The notes under the pieces: model-generated
What the model saw: the letters and a program-made list of their open reading frames with translations, nothing else
Told to the model about the DNA's origin: nothing
The model's database searches: none
Shown here: positions 35,480 to 44,905 of the stretch, piece by piece
Position numbering within the stretch: position 1 is the stretch's first letter
How the letters are laid out: each line of letters starts with the position of its first letter
Made by a program: the position numbers and the translations under genes
DNA from: CAYVBJ01 sp964517005
Lineage (GTDB): Bacteria; Bacteroidota; Rhodothermia; Balneolales; Balneolaceae
Length of the DNA stretch: 51,480 nucleotides
Direction of reading: 5' to 3'
Assembly: GCA_964517005.1 (NCBI GenBank)
Contig: CAZFAJ010000012.1
Coordinates: 1-51,480, forward strand

Positions 35480-36823
35480 TCACGTAGATTCTTCATAATA
35501 ATCGGCAACCTCTTCTCCTTTTTTCTGATCTACAAGTAGTGAAACTAAAACTGCAACTAAAAACAGAGCTGCACAAAACAGTATCGACTGGTGTAAACCG
35601 AACTCGGTTTGCAGCAAGCCCAAACCTATAATACCGAAAACCCCCGCCAGTTTATTTGACAAACCCCAAAATCCAAAAAACTCTGCTGCTTTGTTTTCCG
35701 GTGTAAACAGACCCACCAGTGCCCTGCTTGCGGATTGGCTTGATCCGAGACTTAATCCTGCAATTACCCCTATGTACAAAAATACATACTGAGCCTCCAA
35801 CTCCAGTCCGAATTGTAAGTTTATCCAGTCGGTTATATCAGTAACGGCCCAAATTCCCAAAACTCCTGTAAACCATAACATCAGAGAGAGGTTATAGGTT
35901 AGCTTCGCACCAATTCTGTCCTGAAGGTAACCGAAGAAAACCGCTCCTGCAGCTGCCGTAATCTGAACAACAATAAACATCAGTATCCGAACCTCCTCAT
36001 CCCATTTTACAACCTGATCACCATAGATAAATGCAAAAGATATGACAATGTAGATACCGGCCATCGCGAAAAAAACAGAGATCAAAAATATAGCCAGCTC
36101 ACGGAATCTGCCGATCTCTTTCAGAGTATGGCCGAGTCGTTTAAATCCAACGGAGGTAAATGTTTCGTTATCGGGCAGCTTATTGCGAACACCCGGCTCC
36201 CTAAGCCATATAAAGGTCGGAATAGCAGCAAGCAAAAAGAAAGCAGCTGCAAAGGGGCCTACCCATCGAATTCTTTCAAAATTTTCAGCCGTGGCATCAC
36301 CCAAAAAAACAATCACAAATCCTGCTGATACCAGCCCGCCGAGATAACCAAGCGCCCACCCGAACCCTGAAATCTTTCCGAAATCTTCGGGCGGGCCAAG
36401 GCTTGGCAAAAAAGCAGCAATGAAATTTTCCCCGATTGAGTAGGCAAAATTTGAGATGATCATCAAAATGACTCCAAGCACAATCAGGCCGGGTTCAACA
36501 AAATAGAGCAGAGTGGTACTCATAATCGTAAGCAGATAACTGTAAAACAGAAATTTCTTTTTCATCGCTGAGTAGTCCATGATGGCACCAAAAACCGGGC
36601 CGCTTAATACAACCAGGAAATAACTGGTTGCCAGCGCAACACTCCACAGCAGATTCCCCAATCTGTAGTTGTCTTCTGCATCTCCAACAATAACCGTGGT
36701 AAACAAGACAGGAAAAATAACAGTTATGATAAGCAGGGTATATGACTGATTGGCAAAATCAAACATCGCCCATCCAAAGATTTCTTTTTTGGAGGCTCTT
36801 TTGGTTCGCCGTCTTTTGATCAT
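35480..36823 (-). CDS. MFS transporter of the UMF1 (Atg22-like) group
   Basis: This protein of about 447 residues has twelve membrane segments. It starts MIKRRRTKRASKKEIFGWAM, followed by FDFANQSYTLLIITVIFPVL, which matches the conserved opening of the UMF1/Atg22 branch of the major facilitator superfamily. Atg22 in yeast exports amino acids from the vacuole; bacterial substrates are unknown. A longer frame begins at 36892, but the added 23 residues do not resemble family members, so the ATG at 36823 is preferred. No neighbour suggests a substrate. The gene is divergent from the isocitrate-dehydrogenase gene. Confidence 0.88.
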   Translation of the reverse strand: MIKRRRTKRASKKEIFGWAMFDFANQSYTLLIITVIFPVLFTTVIVGDAEDNYRLGNLLWSVALATSYFLVVLSGPVFGAIMDYSAMKKKFLFYSYLLTIMSTTLLYFVEPGLIVLGVILMIISNFAYSIGENFIAAFLPSLGPPEDFGKISGFGWALGYLGGLVSAGFVIVFLGDATAENFERIRWVGPFAAAFFLLAAIPTFIWLREPGVRNKLPDNETFTSVGFKRLGHTLKEIGRFRELAIFLISVFFAMAGIYIVISFAFIYGDQVVKWDEEVRILMFIVVQITAAAGAVFFGYLQDRIGAKLTYNLSLMLWFTGVLGIWAVTDITDWINLQFGLELEAQYVFLYIGVIAGLSLGSSQSASRALVGLFTPENKAAEFFGFWGLSNKLAGVFGIIGLGLLQTEFGLHQSILFCAALFLVAVLVSLLVDQKKGEEVADYYEEST

Positions 36824-37064
36824 ATTATAAAAATTTTTGGTAGTTAGTTTAAATACTGTGCAGTTACACGTTGTCTGACAAAGGGTGTTCAAAATAGTCC
36901 GGATACAGACAAACCACGCAGCAGGTAAAAGCTGAATATATCAATTGACAGGTAATAATTTCATTATTTAAACAATCTTTACAGAAGTCCATTAATTTGA
37001 ATTCAGGAGAACGATAAAAAAATCTTATCTTTCAAAAAATCAATTAACTTAAACTCTGTTATGC

Positions 37065-38072
37065 ATGGCTAAAGTAGTTTTAATTCCGGGAGACGGAATT
37101 GGCCCCGAAATTTCATCATCAGTAACTAAAATTCTGGAAACCGCTGGTGCTGATATAGACTGGATTCAATGTTCTGCGGGTGAAACGGCACAGCAGGAGA
37201 CCGGCAATCCAATTCCGCAGGAAACAGTGGACGCCATCTCAAAATATAAACTTGCCTTAAAAGGCCCGCTCACAACCCCCGTCGGTTCCGGCTTTCGTTC
37301 GGTAAATGTAAGCCTCAGGCAAAAATTTGATCTCTACAGCAATATACGTCCGGCCAAATCAATTCCTAACATTGACACACCCTTTCGCCAGGTAGATCTT
37401 GTGATGTTCCGGGAGAATACCCAGGGATTATATATAGGAAAAGAGCATTGGGTTGATGAGGAAAAAAAGCATGCAGAAAGTATTGCCGTGGTAACCCGTT
37501 ATGCCAGTGAAAGAATTATCAGGGCTGCTTTTGAATATGCAGTTAAAAAAAACCGGAAAAAAGTAACCCTGGTTCACAAAGCCAATATTTTGAAATTGAC
37601 AACCGGCCTCTTTTTAAAAATAGGCCGGGAAATTGCAGAAGATTATCCGAACATCGAATTCGAAGATTTAATTGTGGATAATATGGCCATGCAGATGGTT
37701 ATGAGACCGCACGTTTTTGATGTGATCGTAACGACTAACCTCTTCGGAGATATACTTTCTGACCTCGCATCAGGGCTTGTGGGCGGATTAGGGGTTACAG
37801 GAGCTGCCAATGTGGGAGACGAGGCAGCCATGTTTGAAGCTGTACACGGTTCAGCTCCCGATATAGCCGGGCAAAACAAAGCCAATCCGATTGCACTTTT
37901 ATTTTCGGCCTTAATGCTTCTCGACCATCTTGATCAGACACGGGTTGCCGCTCATATACGTGCGGCTCTCTACGCGGTTTTGCAGGATCACAAGGAGCAA
38001 TGCACACCCGACATCGGGGGAAGCGGCAACACAACAACATTTACAGAAGCGATTTGCAATGAGCTTCTGTAA
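37065..38072 (+). CDS. NAD-dependent isocitrate dehydrogenase
   Basis: This 335-residue protein belongs to the isocitrate/isopropylmalate dehydrogenase superfamily. The substrate loop RSVNVSLRQKFDLYSNIRP has the Ser-x-Asn-x(3)-Arg pattern of isocitrate enzymes rather than the LKLRKG-type loop of isopropylmalate dehydrogenases. The nucleotide site reads HGSAPDIAGQNKANP, with Asp after Pro, as in NAD-linked enzymes; NADP-linked ones have Lys there. Metal-binding Asp residues occur in TNLFGDILSDLASGL. It would produce 2-oxoglutarate and NADH in the citric acid cycle. No leuBCD genes are near, which argues against leucine biosynthesis. Homoisocitrate or tartrate activity is less likely but not excluded. 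Confidence 0.85.
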   Translation: MAKVVLIPGDGIGPEISSSVTKILETAGADIDWIQCSAGETAQQETGNPIPQETVDAISKYKLALKGPLTTPVGSGFRSVNVSLRQKFDLYSNIRPAKSIPNIDTPFRQVDLVMFRENTQGLYIGKEHWVDEEKKHAESIAVVTRYASERIIRAAFEYAVKKNRKKVTLVHKANILKLTTGLFLKIGREIAEDYPNIEFEDLIVDNMAMQMVMRPHVFDVIVTTNLFGDILSDLASGLVGGLGVTGAANVGDEAAMFEAVHGSAPDIAGQNKANPIALLFSALMLLDHLDQTRVAAHIRAALYAVLQDHKEQCTPDIGGSGNTTTFTEAICNELL

Positions 38073-38096
38073 TATTTGTTTCTTTACCAGTCCGTT

Positions 38097-38582
38097 TTAC
38101 AACTCTTTGAAATCAACCTTTCTTGTTTTGGTATTCAGAAGGGCCGCCATCGCTTCATTGTCGAAACCGTGAGCACTACCCGGATTGATGGAAGTGGTTG
38201 ATCCTGTCGTATCAAGGCGCTGCTGATGTGTATGGCCTGAAATCACAAAATCGTATTTTCCTGATTTCTCCAGGCTTTCTGTAATCCCGGTATATGTTCC
38301 GTGGTAGACAGCTATTTTCAATCTATCTTCTTCAAATTCATAGAATTCTCCATGAAGTTTGCCACCGATTTCATCAAACTTTCTCATCAGCAGATACTTG
38401 TCTCCATCATTATTACCAAATATTCCGTGCAGATTAAGGCCATCAAAATGTTCAATTGTAAACGGGCTGCAATAATCACCTGCGTGGACTACTTTTTCTG
38501 CTCCGGCATCCTTAAAGAGGCGAACTGCCTTTTTTATATTGGGGACGTGATCATGAGTATCAGCAATTATTCCTATTATCAT
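38097..38582 (-). CDS. YfcE-family metallophosphoesterase
   Basis: This 161-residue calcineurin-like phosphoesterase is of the short YfcE/MJ0936 type. Motifs in order are GIIADTHDH, KVVHAGDYC, IFGNNDGD, VYHGT and VISGHTHQQR, supplying the ligands of the two metals. It has no signal or membrane segment, so it acts in the cytoplasm. Family members cleave small phosphodiesters in vitro and the true substrate is unknown. It is convergent with the isocitrate-dehydrogenase gene (24-base gap) and divergent from the FtsB-like gene. Confidence 0.9.
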   Translation of the reverse strand: MIIGIIADTHDHVPNIKKAVRLFKDAGAEKVVHAGDYCSPFTIEHFDGLNLHGIFGNNDGDKYLLMRKFDEIGGKLHGEFYEFEEDRLKIAVYHGTYTGITESLEKSGKYDFVISGHTHQQRLDTTGSTTSINPGSAHGFDNEAMAALLNTKTRKVDFKEL

Positions 38583-38745
38583 AGAAGTCAGATTTTGAGC
38601 ATATTATCTAAATGTCTGTTTGTTCATTAAAAATGCAGACCTGGTTCCGTAACATCAACTACTTTCAACCATTTTTTTAATGCCTGTTTATATTTTGTAA
38701 ACTTTTATTACTTTAACAAAAAATAACACTACAGTCTGTTTCCCC

Positions 38746-39042
38746 ATGAATTTACATGTGCTGAATCCGCTCCGATGGAGAAAATCATTTTTGATTACAA
38801 TTCTTGTTGCTTTTATCGTTGTGTGGATACTCTTTATTGATACGTATAGCCTTTACACGCGTTACGAATTACATCAGAAAAAAAATGATTTGATTGAACG
38901 GACAACCGAACTAAAAACAGAAACAGCCAGCCTGGAACAAAAAATTGAAGAATTAACAAAAAATACCGATCTGCTGGAAAAGATTGCACGTGAAGAATAT
39001 GGTATGAGAAAACCCGGTGAGACCGTCTACAGAATTAAATAG
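38746..39042 (+). CDS. FtsB/DivIC-like septum protein
   Basis: This 98-residue bitopic protein has a short cytoplasmic N-terminus, a membrane helix (FLITILVAFIVVWILFIDTY, residues 16-35) and then a coiled coil (LIERTTELKTETASLEQKIE). It ends with the typical FtsB/DivIC motif EKIAREEYGMRKPGETVY. FtsB forms a trimer with FtsL and FtsQ in the divisome. It is the first of three plus-strand genes (FtsB-like, ROK kinase, LptD) and may be transcribed with them. Symbol left blank because FtsB and DivIC cannot be separated by eye. Confidence 0.88.
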   Translation: MNLHVLNPLRWRKSFLITILVAFIVVWILFIDTYSLYTRYELHQKKNDLIERTTELKTETASLEQKIEELTKNTDLLEKIAREEYGMRKPGETVYRIK

Positions 39043-39149
39043 ACTCCAAAAAGATTTCGCAGAAGTTAGAGAGTATCTCTCTTTTATTTCTTTCTACAAT
39101 TGGATTTTTGTTTATTTTAAAATGCATTCAAAAACAAAAGAAATTCAGT

Positions 39150-40100
39150 ATGATCTCTATTGGCATTGATTTGGGCGGCACGAATATTAAAGCTGCCATA
39201 GTTGACAAAAAAAATGGTTTGATTGATCATATCTCAATTCCAACTGAAGCAGAACAGGGGAAAACACATGTTTTTGACCGTATTGCAACAGCAGTAGAAA
39301 TGCTCAGAGAGAAAAAAAACATTACACCCATGGGTGTGGGAATGGGGCTTCCGGGGATGGTTAGCCTGGACAGGCAAACCGTAAAAAATCCACCCAACCT
39401 GCCGGGCTGGAAATCGGAAAACGTTGCTGAAGAAGTAAAAAAAAGAACGGGTCTGCGATGTGTGATTGAGAATGATGCGAACCTCGCCGCTCTGGGATCT
39501 GCACGCTTCGGGGTAGGAACTGATCTCGATCATTTTATCATGATTACACTCGGTACAGGTGTAGGGGGCGGTATTATTTACAATAATAAGCTTTACAGGG
39601 GAACTACCGGCGCTGCAGGTGAATTGGGACATGTGATTATCAACTATCACGGGCCGCTTTCGAACAGTAACACACGCGGAGGAATTGAAGCTTACCTGGG
39701 ACAGCGTTTTTTGAGCCGTTATGCAGCTGATTCTATCCGTCAGCATCCGGACAATCCGCTTTGTAAAAAATTTGGTGATGATTTTGACCAACTTGAACCC
39801 ATTCATCTGTTCCAGGAAGCCAATAAAGGAAATGATCTGGCCATCTCGATTTTAAAAAAAACAGGCCAAAAACTCGGTTATGCTATTGTCAACTACATTC
39901 ACATACTTGATATTCGAAAAATTGTGGTGAGCGGCGGTGTTGCGAAGGCCGGTAAATGGCTTCTTGATCCTGCCTCCGAAACAGCCCGCAAGTATATGAT
40001 GCCTCCATTTCTTGATGATTTTGAAATTATATATGAAGATCTTGGTAACATGGCAGCAATGCTCGGGGCAGGTAGTTTGGCGTTTGAAGAATTAAATTAA
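39150..40100 (+). CDS. ROK-family sugar kinase (glucokinase-like)
   Basis: This protein of about 316 residues starts MISIGIDLGGTNIKAAIVDK, the ATP-binding phosphate-1 motif of ROK kinases. The catalytic Asp lies in IENDANLAALG and the second phosphate motif in ITLGTGVGGGIIYN. The sugar-binding His/Glu is in GAAGELGHVIIN. The usual ROK zinc cysteines (CxCGxxGC) are absent; the corresponding segment is YHGPLSNSNTRGGIEAYLG. ROK glucokinases without the Cys cluster are known but less common. The open frame extends to 39108, but the ATG at 39150 gives the normal family start. It lies between the FtsB-like gene and lptD. Confidence 0.93.
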   Translation: MISIGIDLGGTNIKAAIVDKKNGLIDHISIPTEAEQGKTHVFDRIATAVEMLREKKNITPMGVGMGLPGMVSLDRQTVKNPPNLPGWKSENVAEEVKKRTGLRCVIENDANLAALGSARFGVGTDLDHFIMITLGTGVGGGIIYNNKLYRGTTGAAGELGHVIINYHGPLSNSNTRGGIEAYLGQRFLSRYAADSIRQHPDNPLCKKFGDDFDQLEPIHLFQEANKGNDLAISILKKTGQKLGYAIVNYIHILDIRKIVVSGGVAKAGKWLLDPASETARKYMMPPFLDDFEIIYEDLGNMAAMLGAGSLAFEELN

Positions 40101-40115
40101 AAAAGAAAAGCCGCT

Positions 40116-42902
40116 ATGTACCCATTTAATGCGGCCAAATTCATATTCTTATTACTGTTTCTCTCAGTTGCAGCTGTTTTAGTTGGTTATACCGATGCTA
40201 CAGGCCAGGTTACAGAAACAGAAAGTGACACTACCACAGTGGAAGAAGTTCCTTCTGACACGTTGCAGCCGGCATTACAAGACACTCTGTTCCAGACCGT
40301 CCCTGATACACTGCCATTTATGGGCGGCGATGGCCCGCCTGACGGTGTTACCCAAAGGCCGGCAACCCGCCGTTCAGAAGGAGAACTTGCCGATGATGCC
40401 GTTCAGTTCAGTGCCAGGGATTCCCTCAACTTCAACTTCCGGGGCGAACGGACAGGGTTACTCTTTGGCTCAGCAAATGTACGGCATGAAAACGGTGAAC
40501 TGAGTGCAGGAAAAATAAAACTCTTTATTGACAGAGATGAGGTGGAGGCCCAAACAGAAACACCTGAAGATACACTTTCCTATCCGGTGCTTCGTCAGCA
40601 AAACCAAGAACTGAAAAGCAACAGAATTTTATTTAATTACGAGACTGAGAGGGGTAAATTTGAAGTTGCAGAAATTTCAATACAGGATGGGCACTTGATC
40701 GGAACCAAGGTAAAAAACAGAAATGAATCGGAGGTTTTTATCGAGGACGGGATTTACTCAACCAACGATCCCAACTATATGTACTACTACCTGAAAGCAA
40801 AACGGATGAAAGTTGTGGACGAAGAGGAGGTCTTTTTCACAAATGCACAACTCTTTATTCTGGATATACCCTATCCGCTGGTATTTCCTTTTGGTTACGT
40901 GCCGGCAGGTATCGAGGATAAACAATCAGGCTTACTGGAACCAACCTATGTATTTGAAGATACTTCCACAAGGGGAATCGGGCTCCGGAATCTTGGATGG
41001 TTTCAGTATATCAATGAATTTTTAACCGCTCAAACTTCATTTGACCTCTTTACATCCGGTACATTTTTTAATGACACGCGCCTGCAATATCGCAAAACCA
41101 ATCAATACGACGGCTCCATTCAAATCGGTTTTTCGCGTGAACAAGGCCTTGAACCTACCGACGCTGATTTTGATTTGTCAAAGAGACAGAACCGGAGAAT
41201 TAATGTTCGTCACAATCAAACACTTTCTCCGTATGCCAATTTAAACGCCAACATTGATCTGCGTACCCAGGAATTTTTTACCCGGAACTCTTTCGACCTC
41301 GATGAACGTGCTCAAACCAGTTCAAATTCAAGCATTAATTACAGGTATACCCATCCGGAAAATACTTATAACTTTACTTTAAACAGCCGGTTAAATCAGG
41401 ATTTTTTCAATAATTCGACAAGACTTACGGGCCCGGATATGAACTTTTCGCTCCGGCAGTTTTCACCATTTAAATCAGACGTACCCGGTGCAGGAAGGGA
41501 AAGATTCTATGAGCGAATCTCTCTTGACTACCGGAACACCTTCAGTTCCGATTTTAACTTCAGGCCAATCGATGCCGATAGTGCTGAAGTGGGTTTTATC
41601 GAGGCTCTTTTCAGTCCCTCAAAATTCAGGGAAGCAACAGGAAATGATGAACATATACAATTTGGATTCAGACAAAATGCCGATGTTCGGTTTGCACAAA
41701 TTATTCCAAGTCAATTTCTAAACATAAGCGGTAATTTTTCCATTACAGAGTGGTGGTATCCTTCAACTGTCCGCAAAGAACTGAATGAAGAGGAAAACCG
41801 GCTGGAAACCTTCCAGGTACAAGGGTTTTCTACTGCGCGCCAGTACAATGCAGGTGTCAACTTTTCTACTACCATTTTTGGTGTTTCAAGAGCTAAAATC
41901 GGTAACCTTGAAGGATTCAGGCATACGTTCCGGCCCAATATCGGATTTAACTTCCGGCCGGACTTCAGTTCTGAAAGATTTGGTTTCTTCAGGGAAGTTC
42001 AATCCGATACACTGGGTAACACCCGTAAGTTTTCGATATTCGAGCGCGGTATTTTGGGAGGTCCCGGTGCAGGTGAACAGCGGAATGTCAGCTTTGGATT
42101 CAGTAATGTGTTCGAAACCAAAATAGTAAAACGGGATTCAACCGGTGAGGTAAACAGTGAAAATGTACGGCTGATTGATAACTTTTCGGTGAATTCAAAT
42201 TACAACTTTGCTGCAGACAGCCTGAATTTCGGCAGAATACGAATGAATCTTACATCACAGATCTTGGGAAGTGTCCGTCTGCGCGCTTCTGCAGAATATT
42301 CCCTGTACGCAAGAGATGAACAGGGACGCGAAATCAACACCTTCATTTTTAATGACTCAAATAAAATACTGCAGCCTATCAGTTATAGCGTAAACCTGGG
42401 TTACAATTTTAAAGGCGGGGGCAGGGCGCCTCGTGTACAGACACCCTATTACAGGCCTTACGAACCTTTTGACCAGGAACTTTTCAGGCCGTATGACTCC
42501 AATTTTAACTACGTGCCAGTCCAGGATTTCAGTTCACCGCTAACCGTTGCTTTTGATTTCAGCTACTCCTGGCGGTTTCGTTTCAATCAAAAAGCTCAGC
42601 AGCGGGCAATAATAAACGCCAGGAATATTCAGTTTAATTTAACTCCCAAATGGAGTGCAGGCACTCAAATTGGTTATGATTTTATTGAAAAAGATCTGAC
42701 CCCGTCACAGTTTAATATGATCCGGAGAATGGAAGGCTGGACTCTCACTTTTAATTTCAATCCCTTTGGTGATTTTCAATACGCTTTTTTCAGGTTGTCG
42801 ATTAACAGCGGCCAAATACAAAGCCTGTTTCAAAAACTACCCGGACTCAACAATCTGGAAAGAAGCACCTCACCGTCCGGCCGCCGGCCACCCCGGTTCT
42901 AA
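40116..42902 (+). CDS. lptD: LPS-assembly protein LptD-like outer-membrane protein
   Basis: This 928-residue protein has a signal peptide (hydrophobic residues 8-25, ending near ATGQ). It then has a Pro/Thr-rich linker and an OstA/LptA-like beta-jellyroll (NGELSAGKIKLFIDRDEVEA). The motif YPLVFPFGYVPAGIEDKQSG, which is diagnostic of the Bacteroidota LptD group, follows. A large beta-barrel (~600 residues) ends in an aromatic-rich region, then a Pro/Arg tail. It should deliver lipopolysaccharide to the outer leaflet with an LptE partner not seen here. It follows the ROK kinase by 15 bases and may share its transcript. Confidence 0.88.
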   Translation: MYPFNAAKFIFLLLFLSVAAVLVGYTDATGQVTETESDTTTVEEVPSDTLQPALQDTLFQTVPDTLPFMGGDGPPDGVTQRPATRRSEGELADDAVQFSARDSLNFNFRGERTGLLFGSANVRHENGELSAGKIKLFIDRDEVEAQTETPEDTLSYPVLRQQNQELKSNRILFNYETERGKFEVAEISIQDGHLIGTKVKNRNESEVFIEDGIYSTNDPNYMYYYLKAKRMKVVDEEEVFFTNAQLFILDIPYPLVFPFGYVPAGIEDKQSGLLEPTYVFEDTSTRGIGLRNLGWFQYINEFLTAQTSFDLFTSGTFFNDTRLQYRKTNQYDGSIQIGFSREQGLEPTDADFDLSKRQNRRINVRHNQTLSPYANLNANIDLRTQEFFTRNSFDLDERAQTSSNSSINYRYTHPENTYNFTLNSRLNQDFFNNSTRLTGPDMNFSLRQFSPFKSDVPGAGRERFYERISLDYRNTFSSDFNFRPIDADSAEVGFIEALFSPSKFREATGNDEHIQFGFRQNADVRFAQIIPSQFLNISGNFSITEWWYPSTVRKELNEEENRLETFQVQGFSTARQYNAGVNFSTTIFGVSRAKIGNLEGFRHTFRPNIGFNFRPDFSSERFGFFREVQSDTLGNTRKFSIFERGILGGPGAGEQRNVSFGFSNVFETKIVKRDSTGEVNSENVRLIDNFSVNSNYNFAADSLNFGRIRMNLTSQILGSVRLRASAEYSLYARDEQGREINTFIFNDSNKILQPISYSVNLGYNFKGGGRAPRVQTPYYRPYEPFDQELFRPYDSNFNYVPVQDFSSPLTVAFDFSYSWRFRFNQKAQQRAIINARNIQFNLTPKWSAGTQIGYDFIEKDLTPSQFNMIRRMEGWTLTFNFNPFGDFQYAFFRLSINSGQIQSLFQKLPGLNNLERSTSPSGRRPPRF

Positions 42903-43013
42903 TTTTAATAAATCAGTAAATAACCGGGAGATGAAGATTGAGATACGATGTGATATTGTTGAAAAAGAATTACATTTACATCGATAAATTTTGAAATATT
43001 TGAACAGCCTCTT

Positions 43014-44021
43014 ATGTCAGGAAAATATATACCACCACCCTTACTTGCGAATAAGAAAGGAGAGGAGAGATCTGTCGGTGTGGAATTTGAATTTGCAGGT
43101 GTGGAATTGCCGAAAGCGGCTGAAATACTGAAAAATCGGTTTGGTGGTATAATTGAAGCCAAAAGCACTTATCAATACGCTCTCAAGGATTCGGTTTTAG
43201 GTGAGTTTAGAATTGAATTGGATGCACAACTTCTCCGGGACAAAAAATATGAGAAACTGCTTAAAAAAGTTGGAATTGATCTTTCGAACCTCAAAAAGAA
43301 AAAAGAACTTGAAGATATTTTAACTGATATCGCTTCAACCGTTGTTCCTTTTGAGATCATAACACCGCCGGTTCCCTATTCAAGACTGCCTGAACTGGAT
43401 CTTCTGATTAATGATATGAGAGAAAAAAAAGCAGAGGGAACCGGAACTTCATTTTTACACGCTTTCGGACTGCATTTGAATCCTGAGGTGCCTGACACAA
43501 ATGTTGATACACTATTAAACACATTGAAAGCATTTATTCTTCTTCAGGATTGGATACGACTGGATTCTGAGATTGATTTATCGAGACGTATCACTCCCTA
43601 TATTGATGACTACAGTGCCGTTTACAAAAACCTGGTTACCAATACTTCCTATCATCCAGATATGAAGAAGCTTATGGATGATTACCTGAGATTTAACCCC
43701 TCCAGGAACCGGCCTCTTGATATGCTGCCTGTTTTTGAATTTATTGATAACAAGCGGGTAAAAAAGGTAATTGACGATGGCCTTACCTCGGCCCGGCCAG
43801 CCTTTCACTACCGTCTGCCCAATTGTAAAATTGATGAAAAGGAGTGGTCTCTTTCTGTTGAATGGAATCGCTGGGTACTGGTCGAATTACTTGCAAACAG
43901 TAAAATATCCTTGAATTCACTATGTAAAGAGTACCACTCCCTGCAGGACAAAGAGCTGTTTGGTTTTAAGAAAAAGTGGATAAAAAAAGTACACAAATGG
44001 GTGTATCATGTTCGGCAATAG
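43014..44021 (+). CDS. Amidoligase-family enzyme
   Basis: This 335-residue protein has the features of COOH-NH2 amidoligases, a branch of the glutamine-synthetase superfamily. E24 and E26 in VGVEFEFAGV match the metal/ATP motif GxExE. RIELDAQLL (66-74) carries E68. FEIITPPVPYSRL (113-125) corresponds to the conserved E(x)(I/V)SPPL segment, and FGLHLNP (151-157) to the G(x)H motif. Such enzymes form an amide or peptide bond using ATP. Its stop overlaps by 14 bases the start of a class I glutamine-amidotransferase gene, an association described for this family. The substrate is unknown: peptide modification, cell-wall side chains or a small metabolite are possible. It follows lptD by 111 bases. 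Confidence 0.85.
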   Translation: MSGKYIPPPLLANKKGEERSVGVEFEFAGVELPKAAEILKNRFGGIIEAKSTYQYALKDSVLGEFRIELDAQLLRDKKYEKLLKKVGIDLSNLKKKKELEDILTDIASTVVPFEIITPPVPYSRLPELDLLINDMREKKAEGTGTSFLHAFGLHLNPEVPDTNVDTLLNTLKAFILLQDWIRLDSEIDLSRRITPYIDDYSAVYKNLVTNTSYHPDMKKLMDDYLRFNPSRNRPLDMLPVFEFIDNKRVKKVIDDGLTSARPAFHYRLPNCKIDEKEWSLSVEWNRWVLVELLANSKISLNSLCKEYHSLQDKELFGFKKKWIKKVHKWVYHVRQ

Positions 44022-44784
44022 ACCGGTAATCGGAGTTACGGGTCCTGAAACAGGCGGACTTGGAGCGTGGATTTTCACAGCTCTCTCCGTCAGGCTTGCG
44101 GGAGGCAAACCTCTGAGAATTACACCTCAAAAAAATATTTCGATCGAAGCCTTAGACGGGCTTATTATGGGTGGCGGAGCCGATGTTTCGCCCGAACACT
44201 ACGATGAGGATAAAATCGACAAAGAAGATTTTAAAAAGGGTGGCAGGAGCTTTATTGAGTGGATATTTACAATTTTGCTCTTTCCGGTGTACTTACTTGT
44301 GCGTTATTTTTTAAGTACAAAAACAAGCCCTATTGATCCCCTGAGGGATGAGATTGAATTCCGGTTATTAAAAAATGCCATTCATCAGAAAAAACCTGTT
44401 CTCGGTATCTGCAGGGGTATGCAGTTAATAAACATTCACTTTAAAGGATCACTTCACCAGGATATAAGCAATTACTATTCGGAAACACCGCAAGTGGCTA
44501 CTGTGTTTCCGAAGAAAACAATCACTATAAAAAGCGGTTCAGTTTTAGAACAGATTTTGAATACCACAAGCTGCAATGTAAATGCTCTTCATAATCAAGC
44601 GATAAAAGTTCCCGGAAAGGGCATAGTATTAATTGCAAGAGAAGAGGCAACAGAAATTGTTCAGGGTATTGAACATGAAGATTATCCCTTTTTACTTGGC
44701 GTACAGTGGCATCCGGAATACCTGATTCAGATCAAAAGACAGCGTAAAATTTTTAAATTTATTGTGAATAAGGCAAGAAAATAG
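44008..44784 (+). CDS. Class I glutamine amidotransferase (peptidase C26-like)
   Basis: This 258-residue protein belongs to the gamma-glutamyl hydrolase/PuuD group. The nucleophile is C135 in VLGICRGMQLINI. The catalytic His and Glu are H235 and E237 in GVQWHPEYL. GLIMGGGADVSPEHY (51-65) is also characteristic. It would release ammonia from glutamine, or cleave a gamma-glutamyl bond. An oddity is a strongly hydrophobic insertion, FIEWIFTILLFPVYLLVRYF (82-101), between the GGGADVSP and DPLRDEIEF motifs, which most family members lack. The start overlaps the amidoligase stop by 14 bases, so the two are tightly coupled and likely work on one pathway, perhaps at the membrane. Confidence 0.88.
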   Translation: MFGNRPVIGVTGPETGGLGAWIFTALSVRLAGGKPLRITPQKNISIEALDGLIMGGGADVSPEHYDEDKIDKEDFKKGGRSFIEWIFTILLFPVYLLVRYFLSTKTSPIDPLRDEIEFRLLKNAIHQKKPVLGICRGMQLINIHFKGSLHQDISNYYSETPQVATVFPKKTITIKSGSVLEQILNTTSCNVNALHNQAIKVPGKGIVLIAREEATEIVQGIEHEDYPFLLGVQWHPEYLIQIKRQRKIFKFIVNKARK

Positions 44785-44905
44785 TTACCCGTTTTTAGGC
44801 TAATCTTCTATTGGTGTAATTTTTTTTTGAGTTGTCGAATCCCAAATGAAAATGCCGGCGATAAATCTGCTAACCAATGAACCTGACAGCTGAAAATGAT
44901 CCGCT

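Noticed and set aside
39234..39806. 190-codon minus-strand open frame in the ROK kinase gene
   Set aside because: The sense strand carries clear kinase motifs, and the antisense product has no recognisable features.
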